A stretch of DNA of 64,000 nt from Brachypodium distachyon (taxonomy: Eukaryota > Streptophyta > Magnoliopsida > Poales > Poaceae). Numbering within the stretch: the stretch's first letter is position 1; each line of letters begins with the position of its first letter. Under the pieces are notes generated by a model. The model did not search any database. It worked only from the letters and a program-made list of their open reading frames with translations, and was not told the DNA's origin. Both the position numbers and the translations under genes were made by a program. Shown here one piece after another: positions 1 to 12,812 of this stretch. Where the stretch lies: positions 10,995,501-11,059,500 of the forward strand of contig NC_016131.3 of the NCBI RefSeq assembly GCF_000005505.3, given 5' to 3'.

Positions 1-45
1 TACAATTGATTTTTCTGATGGTTGATTTTTGTGGGGCAATTGTTA

Positions 46-126
46 CTCCCTTTTTCCATAATTCATGTCGTTGTTTTAGGTCAAATTTGTACTAAAATAA
101 TGACAAGAATTATGAGACGAAGGGAG
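46..126. mobile_element. Short Stowaway-type MITE
   Basis: An 81-bp element begins CTCCCTTTTTCCATAATTC and ends with the near-complementary GAATTATGAGACGAAGGGAG, flanked by TA on both sides (44-45 and 127-128). The TA duplication and the CTCCCT..AGGGAG ends are the hallmark of Tc1/mariner-derived Stowaway MITEs of grasses. It is shorter than typical members, so it is probably internally deleted. Confidence 0.75.
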
Positions 127-689
127 TACTTCATAGTAAAAGAAATTGACATCCAATCCTCCTCACTCGGCAAGAATGCCCTCTCCTAATAATATAGAAG
201 CGATGAACGCCTGCCCTTCTACCCACTGACGCCAGCTTATCCTACCTCCCCATCTCTCGATGACCATCAAATTCCTATTTCGCTGCCCGTCCCTACTCGT
301 AGGGATGCAAGCAGGATCCCGCTTAATTGAATTTCTAGTTCAAAAAAAAAGATCAAAATTTTAACTAGAAGATTTAGAGACTGGCCTAGAAACGGGATTT
401 ATGTTTGATCTTGTTCGCATCCCTACCGACCCTCTTCGCAAAAATCTGACCCACCCACTTGCCAGTCACAACCAGTGGTATTGCAATTACCCATTGACGA
501 TCCCTCTAAGTGGGACCAACCGAAGGAGGAAAACGGTGACCTTGTTTGTCGATGATGATTGCAACATGGTAGGCGTGTTGAGTGCTCCTTGCGGCCTCGT
601 GAAAGGCGGTTCGGAGTGCAGCAATGCTAGTTGGTCTTCAAATCCCTGACGTGTTTTGGCGATTGTTTGGCATAGTGAGAGGATCGAGA
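127..689. other. Intergenic, no gene recognised
   Basis: Low-complexity AT-rich tract followed by unremarkable sequence. The short open frames here match no family I recognise and lack splice or start context. Confidence 0.5.
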
Positions 690-1680
690 TGTTGACTAGA
701 GGGGGGGGGTGAATAGGCAACTACAAATTTTCACTTACTTTTAGCAATTTAGGCACAACGGAATATAAAGGTTTTCTAAATGCAACTAAGTGAAACAACC
801 TATACGATGCAATATAATCAATCAACAAGAACAAACACAAAGTAATTAAGCTCGGGTAAAGAAGTAACCGAAGGGCTCGAAGGAGACACGGATTTTTCCC
901 GATATTCACTTCTTTGGGAGGAAGCTAGTCACCGTTGGAGGGGTGAGGGAACCACGAGAGGTATCCCTAATAGCCGTGAGAGGGCACACCCAATCTTCTT
1001 GAGCCTCCAACACCAAAGTAGGAGCTCAATCACTAAGTGGTTGGCCTTGAGGTGGCCACCGGATCTTCACAAACTTCACGGGGCAAATCCACAGAGAATA
1101 GATGCTCCCGAGGTGACTCCAACCGTCTAGGAGTCCCCACAACTCCAAGAGTAACAAATCAAGTGATGAACTCCAAGAGGGACGAATCCCTTTGGTGGAA
1201 GTGTAGATCTAGGGCTCCTGTCTCTTTTCCCTCAAAGGATTGATTCGATTTGAGCAAGGGAATGGGAGCTATTTGAGCTTTTGAGCTTTGGGCAACAATG
1301 GAGAAGCTTGGGATTAGGCTCAGCTCGTGTGGGGAAGAAGACGCCCACGAAGAAGAAGGGTGGGACCTATTTAAAGGTCCACCCAGAAATCTGCCCGTTG
1401 GTGCTGAAGTGCACTGCCCGGAATTCACCCAGAACCTCCGGACGGTGCACTGTAGCGAGGCTCCACGTGGGCTCCGGACGAGGCTTGTACAGCCCGGATT
1501 CCGAGTGGCTTCCGGAGGAGCCTCCGGGTGAGTCCAGAAACTACTGGACCCATCCGGAGGTACTCCCGGAGGACCGTCCGGATTCCGGCCAGCACAGATC
1601 CCATCCGGAGGACGCCCGGAAGCTCCGGCAGGCTTCCGGCCTTCACATAAACAACACAAAGGATATATTTCAATAGGAAT
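690..1680. repeat. Dispersed noncoding grass repeat starting at a GACTAGAGGGG-type motif
   Basis: The segment opens with the motif GACTAGAGGGGGGGGGTGAAT, which I recognise as a recurrent start of noncoding dispersed repeats in Pooideae genomes. It ends in a GC-rich stretch dense in CCGGAGG/TCCGGA words (about 1,400-1,640), a degenerate short repeat array. Open frames on both strands in the GC-rich part are by-products of base composition. The transposon class (LARD-like retroelement or other) cannot be decided from one copy. Confidence 0.45.
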
Positions 1681-3505
1681 TATGTTTGGAATTGAACTAG
1701 ACATTGTTGTGGCTGTTTGAAGGGGTAAGTATATGGATTAGGGATGTGTAAAGGAGACGTAAATCCAATTGAAGTTCATCACATGATCCCCCTTAATAGT
1801 ACGGCTTTCTTATGACTCAAAGAAGGTAAAATAACACAAATTTAAATGTACCGTTTTCTTCATCCTTTATCCTTGTAGCCAATACACCACATATATGCTT
1901 TGATGATCTTGTCAACTTAAAACCTGTTCACTCACTTAGCACACATGGTTAAGAAACTACACATGATGTCATTTACACCAAAACCCACTTAGGGGACAAG
2001 ATGTCCTTTCACATAGGACGGAGCGAATTCTCTGCGACTATTGTGACAAGGGCTGCGTTGGTGGATATCTGTTGTGAATCGAAGTCACTGGCTCGAGGAG
2101 TGATGTGTATATAATGATGACACTTGTGGTTAAACCCGACGGTGGTGTTTTTCGTGGTGGTGTGTGTGGAGCAGACATGGTAGCCAAATGACGCATTCGG
2201 TTGTGTTGTAATGGTTTTTGTTCGGTTTCCGTTAATTAACTGGGTTTGTAAACTCCTTCTTGGTTAATGAGAGGAGGCGACCATTTCGAGAAAAGCAGGT
2301 ATACGAAAACAAAGTCACCAAGCAGAGGAAGGGTAATTGGAATTTGGTAAAGAAAAGTTGTGACAAAATAGAAAATAGTCAATCATCAATTAGCATATCT
2401 AGGAAACATGAGATAGCATTGCAAGTATGAGTGGATATTATTGCGGATGTTTGGTACTTGATGTGGGTGGATGCTTGACGCATAGTACTCCTAGTTTGCA
2501 ACAAGGATGCTGCACAGATCATTGTCAGTAGCAATGTGCTAATATGACACTTGGCTTATCCTTTCTCCCTTTGTCAACTTTACAGAAGAGCGTTCAGCGG
2601 ATCACGTGGAGGATACCTTGCAGGGTTGGTCATCCCAAGAACTTTCCGGGCAACAAGCAGAGCAGAGCGAAAAAAGATTGATGGATTATTCTGTGTCAGC
2701 GCAGGTACCTGCAAAGGGAAGTCTTCCTAAACCTTTGGGGTGCACTGTGTTAACGTAGCAATAAAAGGCCCATTTTTTTCATCGCAAGGAAGAAGCCAAT
2801 GACATCGTGTACTCTACGAGATGATGGTTCGTAGGGACCATCGTGGTGGTGGCCGTCAGAGAAAGGATGGTCAAATTTGCCAGTTGATGGTTGCTTATTT
2901 GACAGAGGGAGACTGGTGCAGCACTGTTGCTGAACACCACCACCTCACTTGAAGTTGAGAACAAAGTCATGCACAACACACGGGCAATCTGACTAGGCTT
3001 AGCAAGAGTGTGATAGTAAAAGCATGGATTCGAAGATGCATACAAGCACTATTACCATAGGATATCGTCGTATATTAATCTTGTATACCAACTATTTCTC
3101 TCAAACGAAAGGAAAATAGGATGGCGACGAATTAGTTATGTAAATTGCAAGAGTGTGACCTACACGACCAAAAAGAAAACTCAACTTGGTCGAAGGTCTA
3201 AACTAAATGCAATTTGGCTGCAGCAGGAACTTAACCCTCCATATATGAACAGAAGTACTGTTACAGAAAACCTTCTTCCAAACAAAATAAAAGAAAACAC
3301 AGTGTTGGGCCAGATGGAAATCCACCGAGGAGACAGCCTGCTTCAGGGACACAACATCTGCTTCAACAACTGTTATGTGCAGGTTCTTTTTAGGGGATTG
3401 TTCTGGGCAGGGAAGCAGACAAGCAGTTAGCCGCCTCCTCTGGGTCTGGGAGTAGTATACCAGCCCAGTTTAGCACCTGAGCCATGCATACCTCCTCCTC
3501 CTTCC

Positions 3506-3507
<2 letters not shown>
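1681..3507. other. Intergenic, no gene recognised
   Basis: Mixed-composition sequence without a recognisable protein family, tRNA or complete transposon. Several open frames of 60-90 codons occur on both strands, none with convincing similarity or exon borders. Confidence 0.45.
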
Positions 3508-3536
<29 letters not shown>

Positions 3537-3540
3537 CTTT
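3508..3540. repeat. (CTT)n microsatellite
   Basis: About eleven tandem copies of the trinucleotide CTT/TTC. The poly-Lys/poly-Glu stretches in overlapping minus-strand frames are products of this repeat and not evidence of a gene. Confidence 0.9.
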
Positions 3541-4054
3541 TGACACGACCCCCTCCTTGCATTGGCCCAACACGTGGATGCGGACGGGGAAGCTGTTCCC
3601 GGGCCCGCAATCGAATCGGAGCGTGCGGCGAGCGCGGCCCTGTCTCTCCGCGTCGTGAAGACATGCGGCTCCTCGACTTGGGCCGGGACCTGCAAGAGGC
3701 CCCTCGCGCTGGTCAGACTGCCGGAGCATCGGCGGCGGCACGCGCTTCCGTGCAGATTAATCGTTTGATTACCCATGTCACAGGCCATCTTCTTTTACCT
3801 TCTCTCTCGCACTGATCCCTCAACAGTCAACTCCCATGTCGTTGAGTGTCTTCTCACGTTGGCTGGATTAGGATAGCCCATCAATTGGTGCTGCTCAGGT
3901 TAGCCTCTCGAGGGCCACGAGGAGGAGTTGGTCGGAGGAAGCGGCGGCCGACGGCCATGAATCCGTGAGGAGTGAGTTGGGAAGAAGAAGGCGTGGGCCG
4001 AAAAAAAACGACAACCAATTAATCTCGGCCGTTAAATTACAAGGAAGCAGCGAT

Positions 4055-6096
4055 CACTGCTTAAAAAACGGGTATCGGTAATGGTCACAAAAACACATTA
4101 CTAACGGTCCTGGCGCCTGCTGCTAACTTCACGGTCGGACCACCTGTTACTGACGATGCCTATCAGATGCCTATCAGTGACGGGCGGAGTACCCGTTGCG
4201 CGCTCCCATCAGTGACGGGCACACATGTATGACCGACACTAATAGTTTTTCATTCAACACCAAATCACAAATTAAACATATTAATCAACGTCTCACAAAT
4301 TAAACATATTAATCAACGTCTCACAAATCAAACAAATTCAAATATCTCCGTTCGTAGATCCAGAATAGGGATTAACATACACTTGAAAAGAAAAGATTCA
4401 CTGAAAAACAGAACGAGATGAACTCGTGGAAGTCGACGTCTTCGGGGTCGATCTGCCGAGAGCTCCCTGACCATCTCCTCCGCGAGCTCCGATGGCAGGC
4501 GCGCTACTGAGGTAGCCGGACGAAGAGGGCCCGTGGCCAGATCCGCCGTGAGCTCCTGACCATCTCCTCCGCGAGCTCCTTGAATAGAAAAGAGAGGTGC
4601 CAGAGGGAAATAGAGAGATTGGGGGCCGACCTGAAGATACTTCGGGCTTGCTCCTGCAGCATAGAGAGATTGGGGACGGGGGAGGCCGGATCCAGCCCAG
4701 GTGGAGGCGCGTGGAGGCGGGCGTGGCGGTGGCCGGCGCAGACGGCGCGAAGCAGGGAGGAGGGCGTGCCAGATCTTGCTCCAGTGGTCGGCCGGAGGGG
4801 CCCTCGTCTTCAAGGGAGGGCGGCACTAGGGGAGGAACCGGCGCCGGCGAGGCAGGGAGGACGCCGCGCAGCTCCTCCTTGCCGTCCTTGCCGACGGCGA
4901 GGAAGGGATGACCTGCTCCAGGGAGGAAAGAAGAGAGAGTTTGGGGGAGAGGAGAGTGTTCGGGTGGGAGAGAGAGAGAGAAAGAGCCTGGCGGCTGCGG
5001 CAGGGAGGAGAGAGTTCGGGCGTGGGAGTTGGCTAGGGTTTCCGTTATATAGGAAATGGTTGGGCCGAGAGTTGCATGTAAGCCCAATAGTCCATTAGTG
5101 GCGGGCAAAATTGTAAAACCCGTTACTAATGCCTAATTTTTTTGTTTATTCATTTGTGTTTCTCATGTCTCTTGAAAAATTTCAACCTAGCTTAATGGCT
5201 GTGGTCTAAAATAAGTTCTAATATTCTTTTGCATGGCAAGATGCACCTTGGTATAAAAAATGGATACATCGTCTTGAACTATGGGAACATAAATAGCAGT
5301 CACTTTGGTCATTTATCTTGAAAGCCATAAACAATCGTAATTCATAGTCTATTTTGTGAATGATTTTTTTGTGCTTCATAGTTCAATTTTGAATTACTTT
5401 TGGGAAATGACTAGAAACAAGTTATACTTTGTGTGAAAATTGAATAGGTGGCATTTGGAACCATATTAAGTGTACTTGCTTCACAAAATACCCCCTTTTT
5501 GTATTTGGCAAATGGAAAATCATTTTTTACAACCAGAAAATTGTAAAACTTTTTTCAATATGTTTTGTCATGACAATACGCGCATTTGTTCAAAAAATGG
5601 ATACATTATCATGAACTATGGCATAGAAATGAACAAAACTTTGGTCATTTGGCTTAAAACGTAAAGTTCAAATATGAGAAATAACAAATTTGTACTACAT
5701 AGTTCATTTCCAATTGTTACCATCTGATATTATTGTTCCACTATGTTAAGCAAGAAAAAATAAGAATTCACCAAAAAAAATCACATTTTTTTTATGAATT
5801 AGTTATGATTTTTTCAATCTTCAAAGGTCTCCAGGGTTCATCAGTGGTGGGCATAGATTCAAAGCCCGCCACTGATGTGTGTTTTTGTGAAATTTTGTTA
5901 TTTTTCACATTGAACCATGAGTGACGTGCTTCCGGCCCCCGTTACTGATGATTGTTCATTAGTGACGAGTCCTGCTCGACCGTCACTGATGAGGAGTCAT
6001 CAGTGACGGGTGTACCGCGCTCGTCATTGATGACCACTCATCAGTGACGGGCCTGTCACTGAGGTCTCGTCACATATGCACTGTTTTGTAGTAGTG
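4055..6096. mobile_element. Non-autonomous CACTA (En/Spm) transposon, about 2.04 kb
   Basis: The right end, read on the minus strand, is CACTACTACAAAACAGTGC, a canonical grass CACTA terminus. The left end is CACTGCTTAAAAAACGGG, which aligns with it but has G in place of A at base 5. The 3-bp target duplication GAT lies directly outside both ends (4052-4054 and 6097-6099), as expected for CACTA transposition. Subterminal repeats of the type TCAGTGACGGGC and its complement crowd both ends (about 4,140-4,250 and 5,835-6,075). No transposase is present; a GC-rich centre (4,400-5,050) gives long open frames rich in Pro, Arg and Ser with no recognisable domain. It is therefore a deletion derivative or a carrier of host sequence. 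Confidence 0.85.
4265..4330. repeat. 28-bp tandem repeat inside the CACTA element
   Basis: Two complete copies and the start of a third of a 28-bp unit beginning TCACAAATTAAACATATTAA. Confidence 0.85.
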
Positions 6097-6099
6097 GAT

Positions 6100-9000
6100 G
6101 GGAGTACGCGAAATAAACAGGCGAGCCGCATTCCTGCGACCTTCCATGCCAGCTAGACCCGACAGGTGGGTCCGCCTTGTCAACTTCAGGCTTAGATGCT
6201 AGCGAGCGAGCGGTTAAGTAAATCTGATGGGTTTTAGTAACAAAAACGTAGACTGATACCAATGTGAAACACTAGCCTGTAATGTGACGGTTTTCTGTAA
6301 TTTACTCATTAAAAAAATGTTTTGTGCAACATAAAACCTTTAAATCATCGATCTAATCGATTAAAACAAGGAAACCCTCCCTAGTCACTAATCATGTTTG
6401 TCTCCTCGTTGATTTATTAGAATATGACAACATTATCGTTATATAACACACACACACTCTGCTGATCCCTGCCGATATCATGCCTAGTAAGTGTGGGTAA
6501 AATCAATCATTTATTTGTGCCTTCGAAATGTTATTATCCGTACTTTAAAGTATTATAAATTCTGTATTTGCGCTTTTTTTCAGATTTTATATTAGTCACA
6601 CTTGGGATGAATACACGTTGTTATTATATATTCAAAGCATCCAATTAACAATGAGATGATGTGCTTTTATTTCTTGAACGTATTTCATGTTAATAAATTA
6701 GTACTCACGTGCAAGACACAAATCCACGTGCCCGATTACTGTGAACTGAAAGTTGCCTGTTACATTTCTTCAAAATATTGCGGAAAAAAAAACATTTTTC
6801 CTCACAATAAACCTGTAGGATCGTGATTGGGCTTGGCCCGTAACTGAGCGCTCCCGCCTCCCAGGACCGCAGCTCAATTGCTGGGCTGACCAATGGAGTA
6901 GATTGAAACTTGTATAGTAGAAACTTCATGGGCTGAGCTACGTGGGCCGGTGATTCTATTGGGGGAGAGACAGAGGGAGGGAGACAGTGTGTTCGCTAAA
7001 GCGCACAATAGAGAGACCACGGGCCGGCTAGCTAGGGAGGGTGAACGCCGCTTTGTCATCTTGGTGTCGGCTGGTACCAACTCCCCAGTTTAGCTAGGTA
7101 GCTGCCCGTACTTCACTAGGCAGGTTTGTCCTGGAAGAAGTTTGGAAGTATACCAATATTGACTGGTCAACCCGCTCTCTCAGTCACGTGATTTTGTTTC
7201 CTTCATTTTTCACTCATCTGTCACATCCGCCCCTCTATCTCATACATCTTGTAAGTATTTACAGAAAGAATCGTATTGTCATTTCTTAGTGTCTCTGTTT
7301 TTGTTTGTATGACCATATTGCATAACCGTATATCCGTGCTTCCACTTTAAGGGTCGAAGCCGGACACACCGGATAGTCGTATGATTCGGTCACTGGTGGT
7401 TACTTTCGGCCTCGCTGAATCAGTGACGCTCATCTTTACAGCGCAGCTGCTACATGAGTCTATTTTTACCGCGAGGCAGATTTCACATGCAAGCGCAGCT
7501 TTACAGCACGCGCACATACACACACACGACACGATACATGCTTGGCAAAATAGCAAATGTGCAGCAGCCAAAGTTCCCCAGCACCGGGGACGATTGACGT
7601 AGCGTCCACACAGGCCCATCATCATGAGGTTAAGCTCCAGCCACATGGCTTCATGCAGAAAACGGAAGCCCCAGCGTCAAAACGGGCAGGGCATGCGACT
7701 ATGCGAGACGACACGACAAGGAGGCCCAGGAGCCGTCTCTCTCGCGCTCCCCGCTTTATCGGGATCTCCTCCGGCTGCTGCCTCTCCGGCCCGAGTTCAG
7801 TCCTGAAATTCCAGGTGCGTACGTATGCATCCAATCCGCGCAGACTGCGGTCGCCGCTTTGATCAGATCGGTCGATTTACTGAATTCTCTCGTCTGCAAA
7901 GTTGCAGGGCGAGCAGTCAGCAGAATCACAGTAGCAGTCGTTAGCCTTTCTGGGACACCGTGCCGCCGGGTCACGTCCACGCCACGGTGGGCGCCGCCGC
8001 GGCCATGCCTGCATTTACCTTTTCTCGATTTCTATCTTTCTAATTCTCTTTTGTTGAGAGGATGTACACGTACGCCAGCCATTACTAGCATATATATCCT
8101 CTTCTGAAAACTAAGCCCTACGCGCAGATATAAAGAAGTTAAGCAAAGGCCTCGACGAAATTCAAGGCAGGTAGTACAGATAAATGCCCATGTCATGCAG
8201 GTGACTAATTAATTAAGCACACATGCATGCAATATTTAGGTTCAACTGCAAATTGAATCTTCATCGGCCGGAAGCTAGAAGTGATAAAATCGTTGTCTCT
8301 CGGCAAAATCGATCATCTGCATACAAATTTGTGTGTGCGTCATGCGCACTACTATCAACTTTTCTTCTTCCTTTTTCCTTGTTTCCTGCGACGGATGGTT
8401 TTATTTTCTAATAATTTTTTTTGTGCATGCCACAATATTTCATATGGCTGCATGCATCGTCGGCACGAGTTACACCTATTTCATGTGCATTACAACTATT
8501 TATTCGATTGATTATGTCAAATCTCACGTGTTCCCAGAGGATGTATTTTTCCAAAAGGATTTTCTTACAGTAACAGAAAAAAAAAGGGAGTTAGCTCTAG
8601 GATTATTTTCTGCCATGTATGATGTTTGTTCTTTGATCTTCTACTTAGGTTTCATCCCACCCCAATGGGGATTAGCAAAATTATAAATCAATTTCCTTTA
8701 ATTTCCTGCCAATCCCACCTCAAACCCCACCTAACCGAATGGGCCTTTAATGGGAAACATAGAAAGGCGAGGTCGCAGTACATTTGATCTAATAGCGTGC
8801 AAACCATTTTTTTTCATGTTTCCTTCCTATCGAAATTGAACACCGTGTGGATACAGATTTAGGTACATAAATGAATACGGAGTACTCAGAAGCGGCCATG
8901 GTACGGTAGAAGAGAAAAAATACATTAATGAACGTATATTATGCGCATAAAAGTGCCACAAAAACAATACATCGTGATTTATGACAAGAACTAGTCAATG

Positions 9001-9109
9001 AAACAAAAGAATAGCATGTTGAACTCGTGAGCAAAACATGTGAAATACAACAAAAACGATATGCAAATTTACATGTTTCAATACTCTGCCTTGCCTGCGT
9101 ATGCGGCTT
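6100..9109. other. Intergenic, no gene recognised
   Basis: About 3 kb without a recognisable gene. The only transposon hint is near 8,640-8,760, where the minus strand reads GGCCCATTCGGTTAGGTGGG, resembling one end of a PIF/Harbinger-type MITE; I could not find its partner end. Confidence 0.4.
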
Positions 9110-9712
9110 TCTTTGGAGCTAGGCCATGAAGGTTTGCCTTGGGCTGATGATGTTTGGTGTTCTAGAGCTCTGAGTAGATGCCAATTCTTCATGTGGTTGG
9201 CGGTGAGGGGGCGATGCTGGACGGCGGACAGGCTCGGTCGTCGTTGAGGCACCTCTTTGCAGTCAGGCGCTGAAGTACCACCTTTTGCTTGGCTATGTCA
9301 CATCCAGGCAGGGTTGGTGATCTTGGGTCTTTGGAGGAAGATCGAGTGGACGCCAAGTCAGCACGATAGGTTGGCCGAGTGTTGGTCTACCTTGTTGGTG
9401 GCTATAGCTTAAAGGAGCGAAGAAATGATCTCTACACTGGAATCACGTTAATCTCGTAGTGCATTTGGAAGCATAGAAATGCGGTGGTTTTCGACGGATT
9501 GGTGAGCGTGAACCGGATTCTTCACATGATTAGGCAGGATGGGATACGTGGAAGAGTGCGGGTTTGTTCAAAGAGTCAAGTTTTAGTGAGCTGTCATGTG
9601 GAGTTGAACCGTGAAACTTGGGTGAGGAGTTGTATTTAGGAATTTTAATCGTGTCGCGGTCACTCTTCAATATATGATATGCCGTCGTGGTATATCTATA
9701 AGAAAAAAAACA
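9110..9712 (+). mobile_element. LINE 3' relic (zf-RVT region), 5'-truncated
   Basis: Translating around 9,150-9,240 gives CQFFMWLAVRGRCWTADRLG followed by a stop, which matches the zinc-binding zf-RVT region of plant L1-type reverse transcriptases. Further on, around 9,450-9,500, the frame reads CIWKHRNAVVFDG, the characteristic downstream 'IWKHRN' segment. Frameshifts and stops separate the two. An adenine run at 9,703-9,710 probably marks the poly(A) tail. Only the last part of ORF2 is present, so this is a dead, 5'-truncated copy. Confidence 0.7.
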
Positions 9713-10912
9713 TGTTTCAAGACTAAACCTGACGAGAACACACTAGAAGGTTGTAAGATCCATAATAAAACACTACTAGCTAGTAGACTAGTAGAGAAAT
9801 CCGCAATATCTCACTCATGTAAGGTAAAACATTCATATGTCGCAATTTATAAGTAGGATAACCATATTTTGAAGTGTCGGATAATATGCTATTCAGAAAA
9901 CCCGAGCTATCATTCAAACCCGATATCAAGAAAATCCGGCTCTGCTATGTAGGATACTGCAGATACCGTTTCCTGACCAGCAAATTCAGAATTGGAAATC
10001 CGGATGTTGTCTTAACATATCCTATATCACTGATTCGCAAGATGCTTAATTCTCCTAACCGTTTCACCCTTAGAAACACATCTCTCTCTCTCTCTCGTCA
10101 CAAAGGTAGCGGTGAACAGTAGAGCAGAAGGACGACGTCACTGTTAACGTTTGTAGCGTGCACTGCATTAAAAACATCATGTAGGTAGGTACTTTCATTT
10201 TAACTGTAGTGGCAGTTCCTCGTATAGCATTCTACTGTACAGATTGTATCGCGGGCTGGCATTGGATTCGATCCACCGCACATCCCCCTCCTTTCCAAAT
10301 CAAAGTGCCTAGTTACTATTCTCGCAAAAAAAAAAGTGCTTAGTTACTAGCTATTCAGCGTATAAACACGCAATGTATATGCATATAGACGTTCATTACT
10401 AGTTGTAGTACTGCACGTCTGCACACCAATTCGATAGCGACGCGGCAGCCCCCACGACCGTCGGATCGGAATGCGACGCCCAACTGCATTTGTCCGACTC
10501 GCAATGGATGAAGCGTCGGAATTATGTATACTTACGATCCGCGTAGAGCCCGTTTATTAGCTAACTATAGCGCGCGGTTACATGGCATTTCGATCAGATA
10601 ACTGACTGAACTAGCTAGGCACCTAATTACGATTCGTAACACTGTGTACTCCGCCTATTTCAGCAGTACTAATTGTTGCTCTGAAGCTATTCCAGCAGTT
10701 GAAGCTCTAGCTAGCAAGCGACATATCTGACCAACGAACATGCATGCATGTACTCCTATATCTGTTTCGACCGCAACGGAATTAATCAAGAATAAGACCG
10801 GCTACATTGACCTTGACGATCTATGGCTAGAGCTAATCATTGCATTATTTGCAGATGCACGCACGCACCGCCAGGAAGAAAGGGACGTTTTATTTCTATT
10901 ACTGTAGAAGTA
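9713..10912. other. Intergenic, no gene recognised
   Basis: AT-rich sequence with a (TC)n run near 10,080-10,098. No gene or complete mobile element seen. Confidence 0.45.
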
Positions 10913-11025
10913 CTCCCTCTAATCCTAAATTATTGTCGAAATATTATACGTATCTAGAAACCTTTTAAAAATAGATACATTTATATTTGGACAAATTTGA
11001 GACAAGAATTTAGAATCGGAGAAAG
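10913..11025. mobile_element. Stowaway MITE
   Basis: A 113-bp element with ends CTCCCTCTAATCCTAAATT and AATTTAGAATCGGAGAAAG, flanked by TA (10,911-10,912 and 11,026-11,027). The interior includes the ATTTGGACAAATTTGAGACA block shared with the copies at 12,247, 48,279 and 62,302. Confidence 0.85.
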
Positions 11026-11027
11026 TA

Positions 11028-11969
11028 ATATATATTGATGTACAGGTCATATAGTGTACTCGAGATATCAATTATGTCTTGGGCAATCAACAAAACTCCA
11101 TGGGAGAAAAAGAAAACTGTAAAATACGTAATACATCCGTCTACTCTAATATATTCGTGCTAGCTGGTAAGCAGGTTTCAATCATCATTTAGGCTCAGTT
11201 GGGCATTGCTGAAATTATTTTATAATATGTTGTGGAAAAATATACACAAAAGTAGAAAAAAGTTGGTTAGCCAACACGAAAATAGTGAAAAGCGGGAGAG
11301 AAAAACGGGGTCACGAGAATCCACCGCAATGCCAAATGCAGTCTTGACTAAGCAACAAAGAAACGAAGCCGATTTTTGTGGACATGTGTCTAAATCAACA
11401 TATTGTAGTACCATGTTTTTTGGGATAAAGTTACAAACATTTAAATGTAAAAAAATTCATGAAGGGTGTTGCATATGGACATGGGTCTATATTACCGAAG
11501 CAAAGCTAAAAAGAAAATCAAACTTTCCTAGACACATCTGTTCCAGACAGTACACAGATCAGACAATACCAAAGAAAATGGGGAAAGAAAATTAATATTC
11601 TAATCTGTTATTATCATGCAGATAGCAGAGGATACCAGACATATCCATTCCATCCACGACTAAATTCCACTGACGCATAATGGGGAAGTAGCGAGAAGGT
11701 GCTGGATAATTCCATGATGGCGATGAGGAGGAGAGATAGAGCCAAGGTCGGACGCCATGATTTGAGAGGTGGCACTCCCGCGGTTGCTAGCTAAGCTGCC
11801 CCCCCCAGCTCCTCTCTGTATCAAAAACCACTCTCCATCTCGTTTTATTTTGGGAGTCCTCTCTTATTTGATCCCTGTATGTGATGCGCTTTTGGCAACC
11901 TCCACCGTACGTGCAAGCTCCAATTTCTAGCTAGTGGAAAGATGATATCACACATGGACATACGGTGTA
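11028..11969. other. Intergenic, one unrecognised open frame
   Basis: A plus-strand open frame of 129 codons (11,206-11,595) is Lys-rich and lies in AT-rich DNA. I see no domain, and no conserved motif supports it as a gene. Confidence 0.4.
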
Positions 11970-12030
11970 CTTCCTCAGTACAAATAAAAAATGTATTAAA
12001 ACAGCGACAAGGATTATGAAACAGAGAGAG
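11970..12030. mobile_element. Very short Stowaway derivative
   Basis: A 61-bp segment with ends CTTCCTCAGTAC and AACAGAGAGAG, flanked by TA on both sides. Its inner sequence (AATGTATTAAAACAGCGACAAGGATTATG) resembles the Stowaway at 46-126. The terminal match is weak, so the call rests on the TA borders and shared interior. Confidence 0.5.
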
Positions 12031-12246
12031 TATCTCCAAAGCAACAGTGATCATTTTCTTTTCAAATTCTAGTGAGGGTGGGGTTGTCAGTTTACTATTG
12101 GAGCAGTGGGAAGCTGGGAAATAATGCCAGTTATTTGCCCCCTGAGATGTTGACAACGACCGGCGTTGGCGTGACAGTATTATAGGAGAAGCAAAAATCG
12201 CTATCGCCTGCCATTCAGCTGTTGATCGGAGCGGCCTTGTGACCTA

Positions 12247-12359
12247 CTCTCTCTGACTCTAAATTCTTGACTTAAATTTGTCCAAATATGAATATATCTA
12301 TTCTTAAAAAACGTCTAGATACGTGTAATATTTTGACAACAATTTAGGATCGGAGGGAG
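12247..12359. mobile_element. Stowaway MITE (inverse orientation)
   Basis: A 113-bp element flanked by TA (12,245-12,246 and 12,360-12,361) ending in TTTAGGATCGGAGGGAG. It has the same family interior as the copy at 10,913 and the same length. Confidence 0.85.
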
Positions 12360-12812
12360 TATATTTGTGTGTTGCATGATTTTAAGTTCACTGTATGTCC
12401 ACCTTTTGTGGTACATTTTCCATGCTTTTTTTAGCTCAATTTCCATTAGCTTTCAATGGTTCAAGACTAGTGCTTTATGTTTGTTTTTGCAGAAAGGTTC
12501 AAAACTTAAGCGCCAATAAACTCAAGAGATCGCAAGTGATTAAATAGGAAATGCGACGCTGCTGCTTTTCGTCAAATCAAATAGGGATGACACTGTTTTA
12601 CATGCGAGACAGAGGAACCAGCTTTCAGAGGCTCCTGCGTCCTGACAGGCTGACACAGTTTGTAAGCAGGGCAGCTGTTAATTCCACATGTATTAGCGTG
12701 GTAGTCCGTGGCCAGGCCAACCTTGATGGGCATCTCCAAGAAAAAGAAAGGGACTGTGTAGGGCTATGGCAACTGAGAAATATTATTCCTCGGTCGATCA
12801 TTTTTCTCATCT

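Noticed and set aside
3390..3788. Minus-strand frames with poly-Lys or poly-Glu near 3.5 kb
   Set aside because: They are the translation of the (CTT)n microsatellite in different frames.
4398..5108. Long minus-strand open frame (236 codons) in the CACTA element as a gene
   Set aside because: Pro/Ser/Arg-rich translation in a GC-rich block, overlapping open frames in several registers, no domain, no transposase motif.
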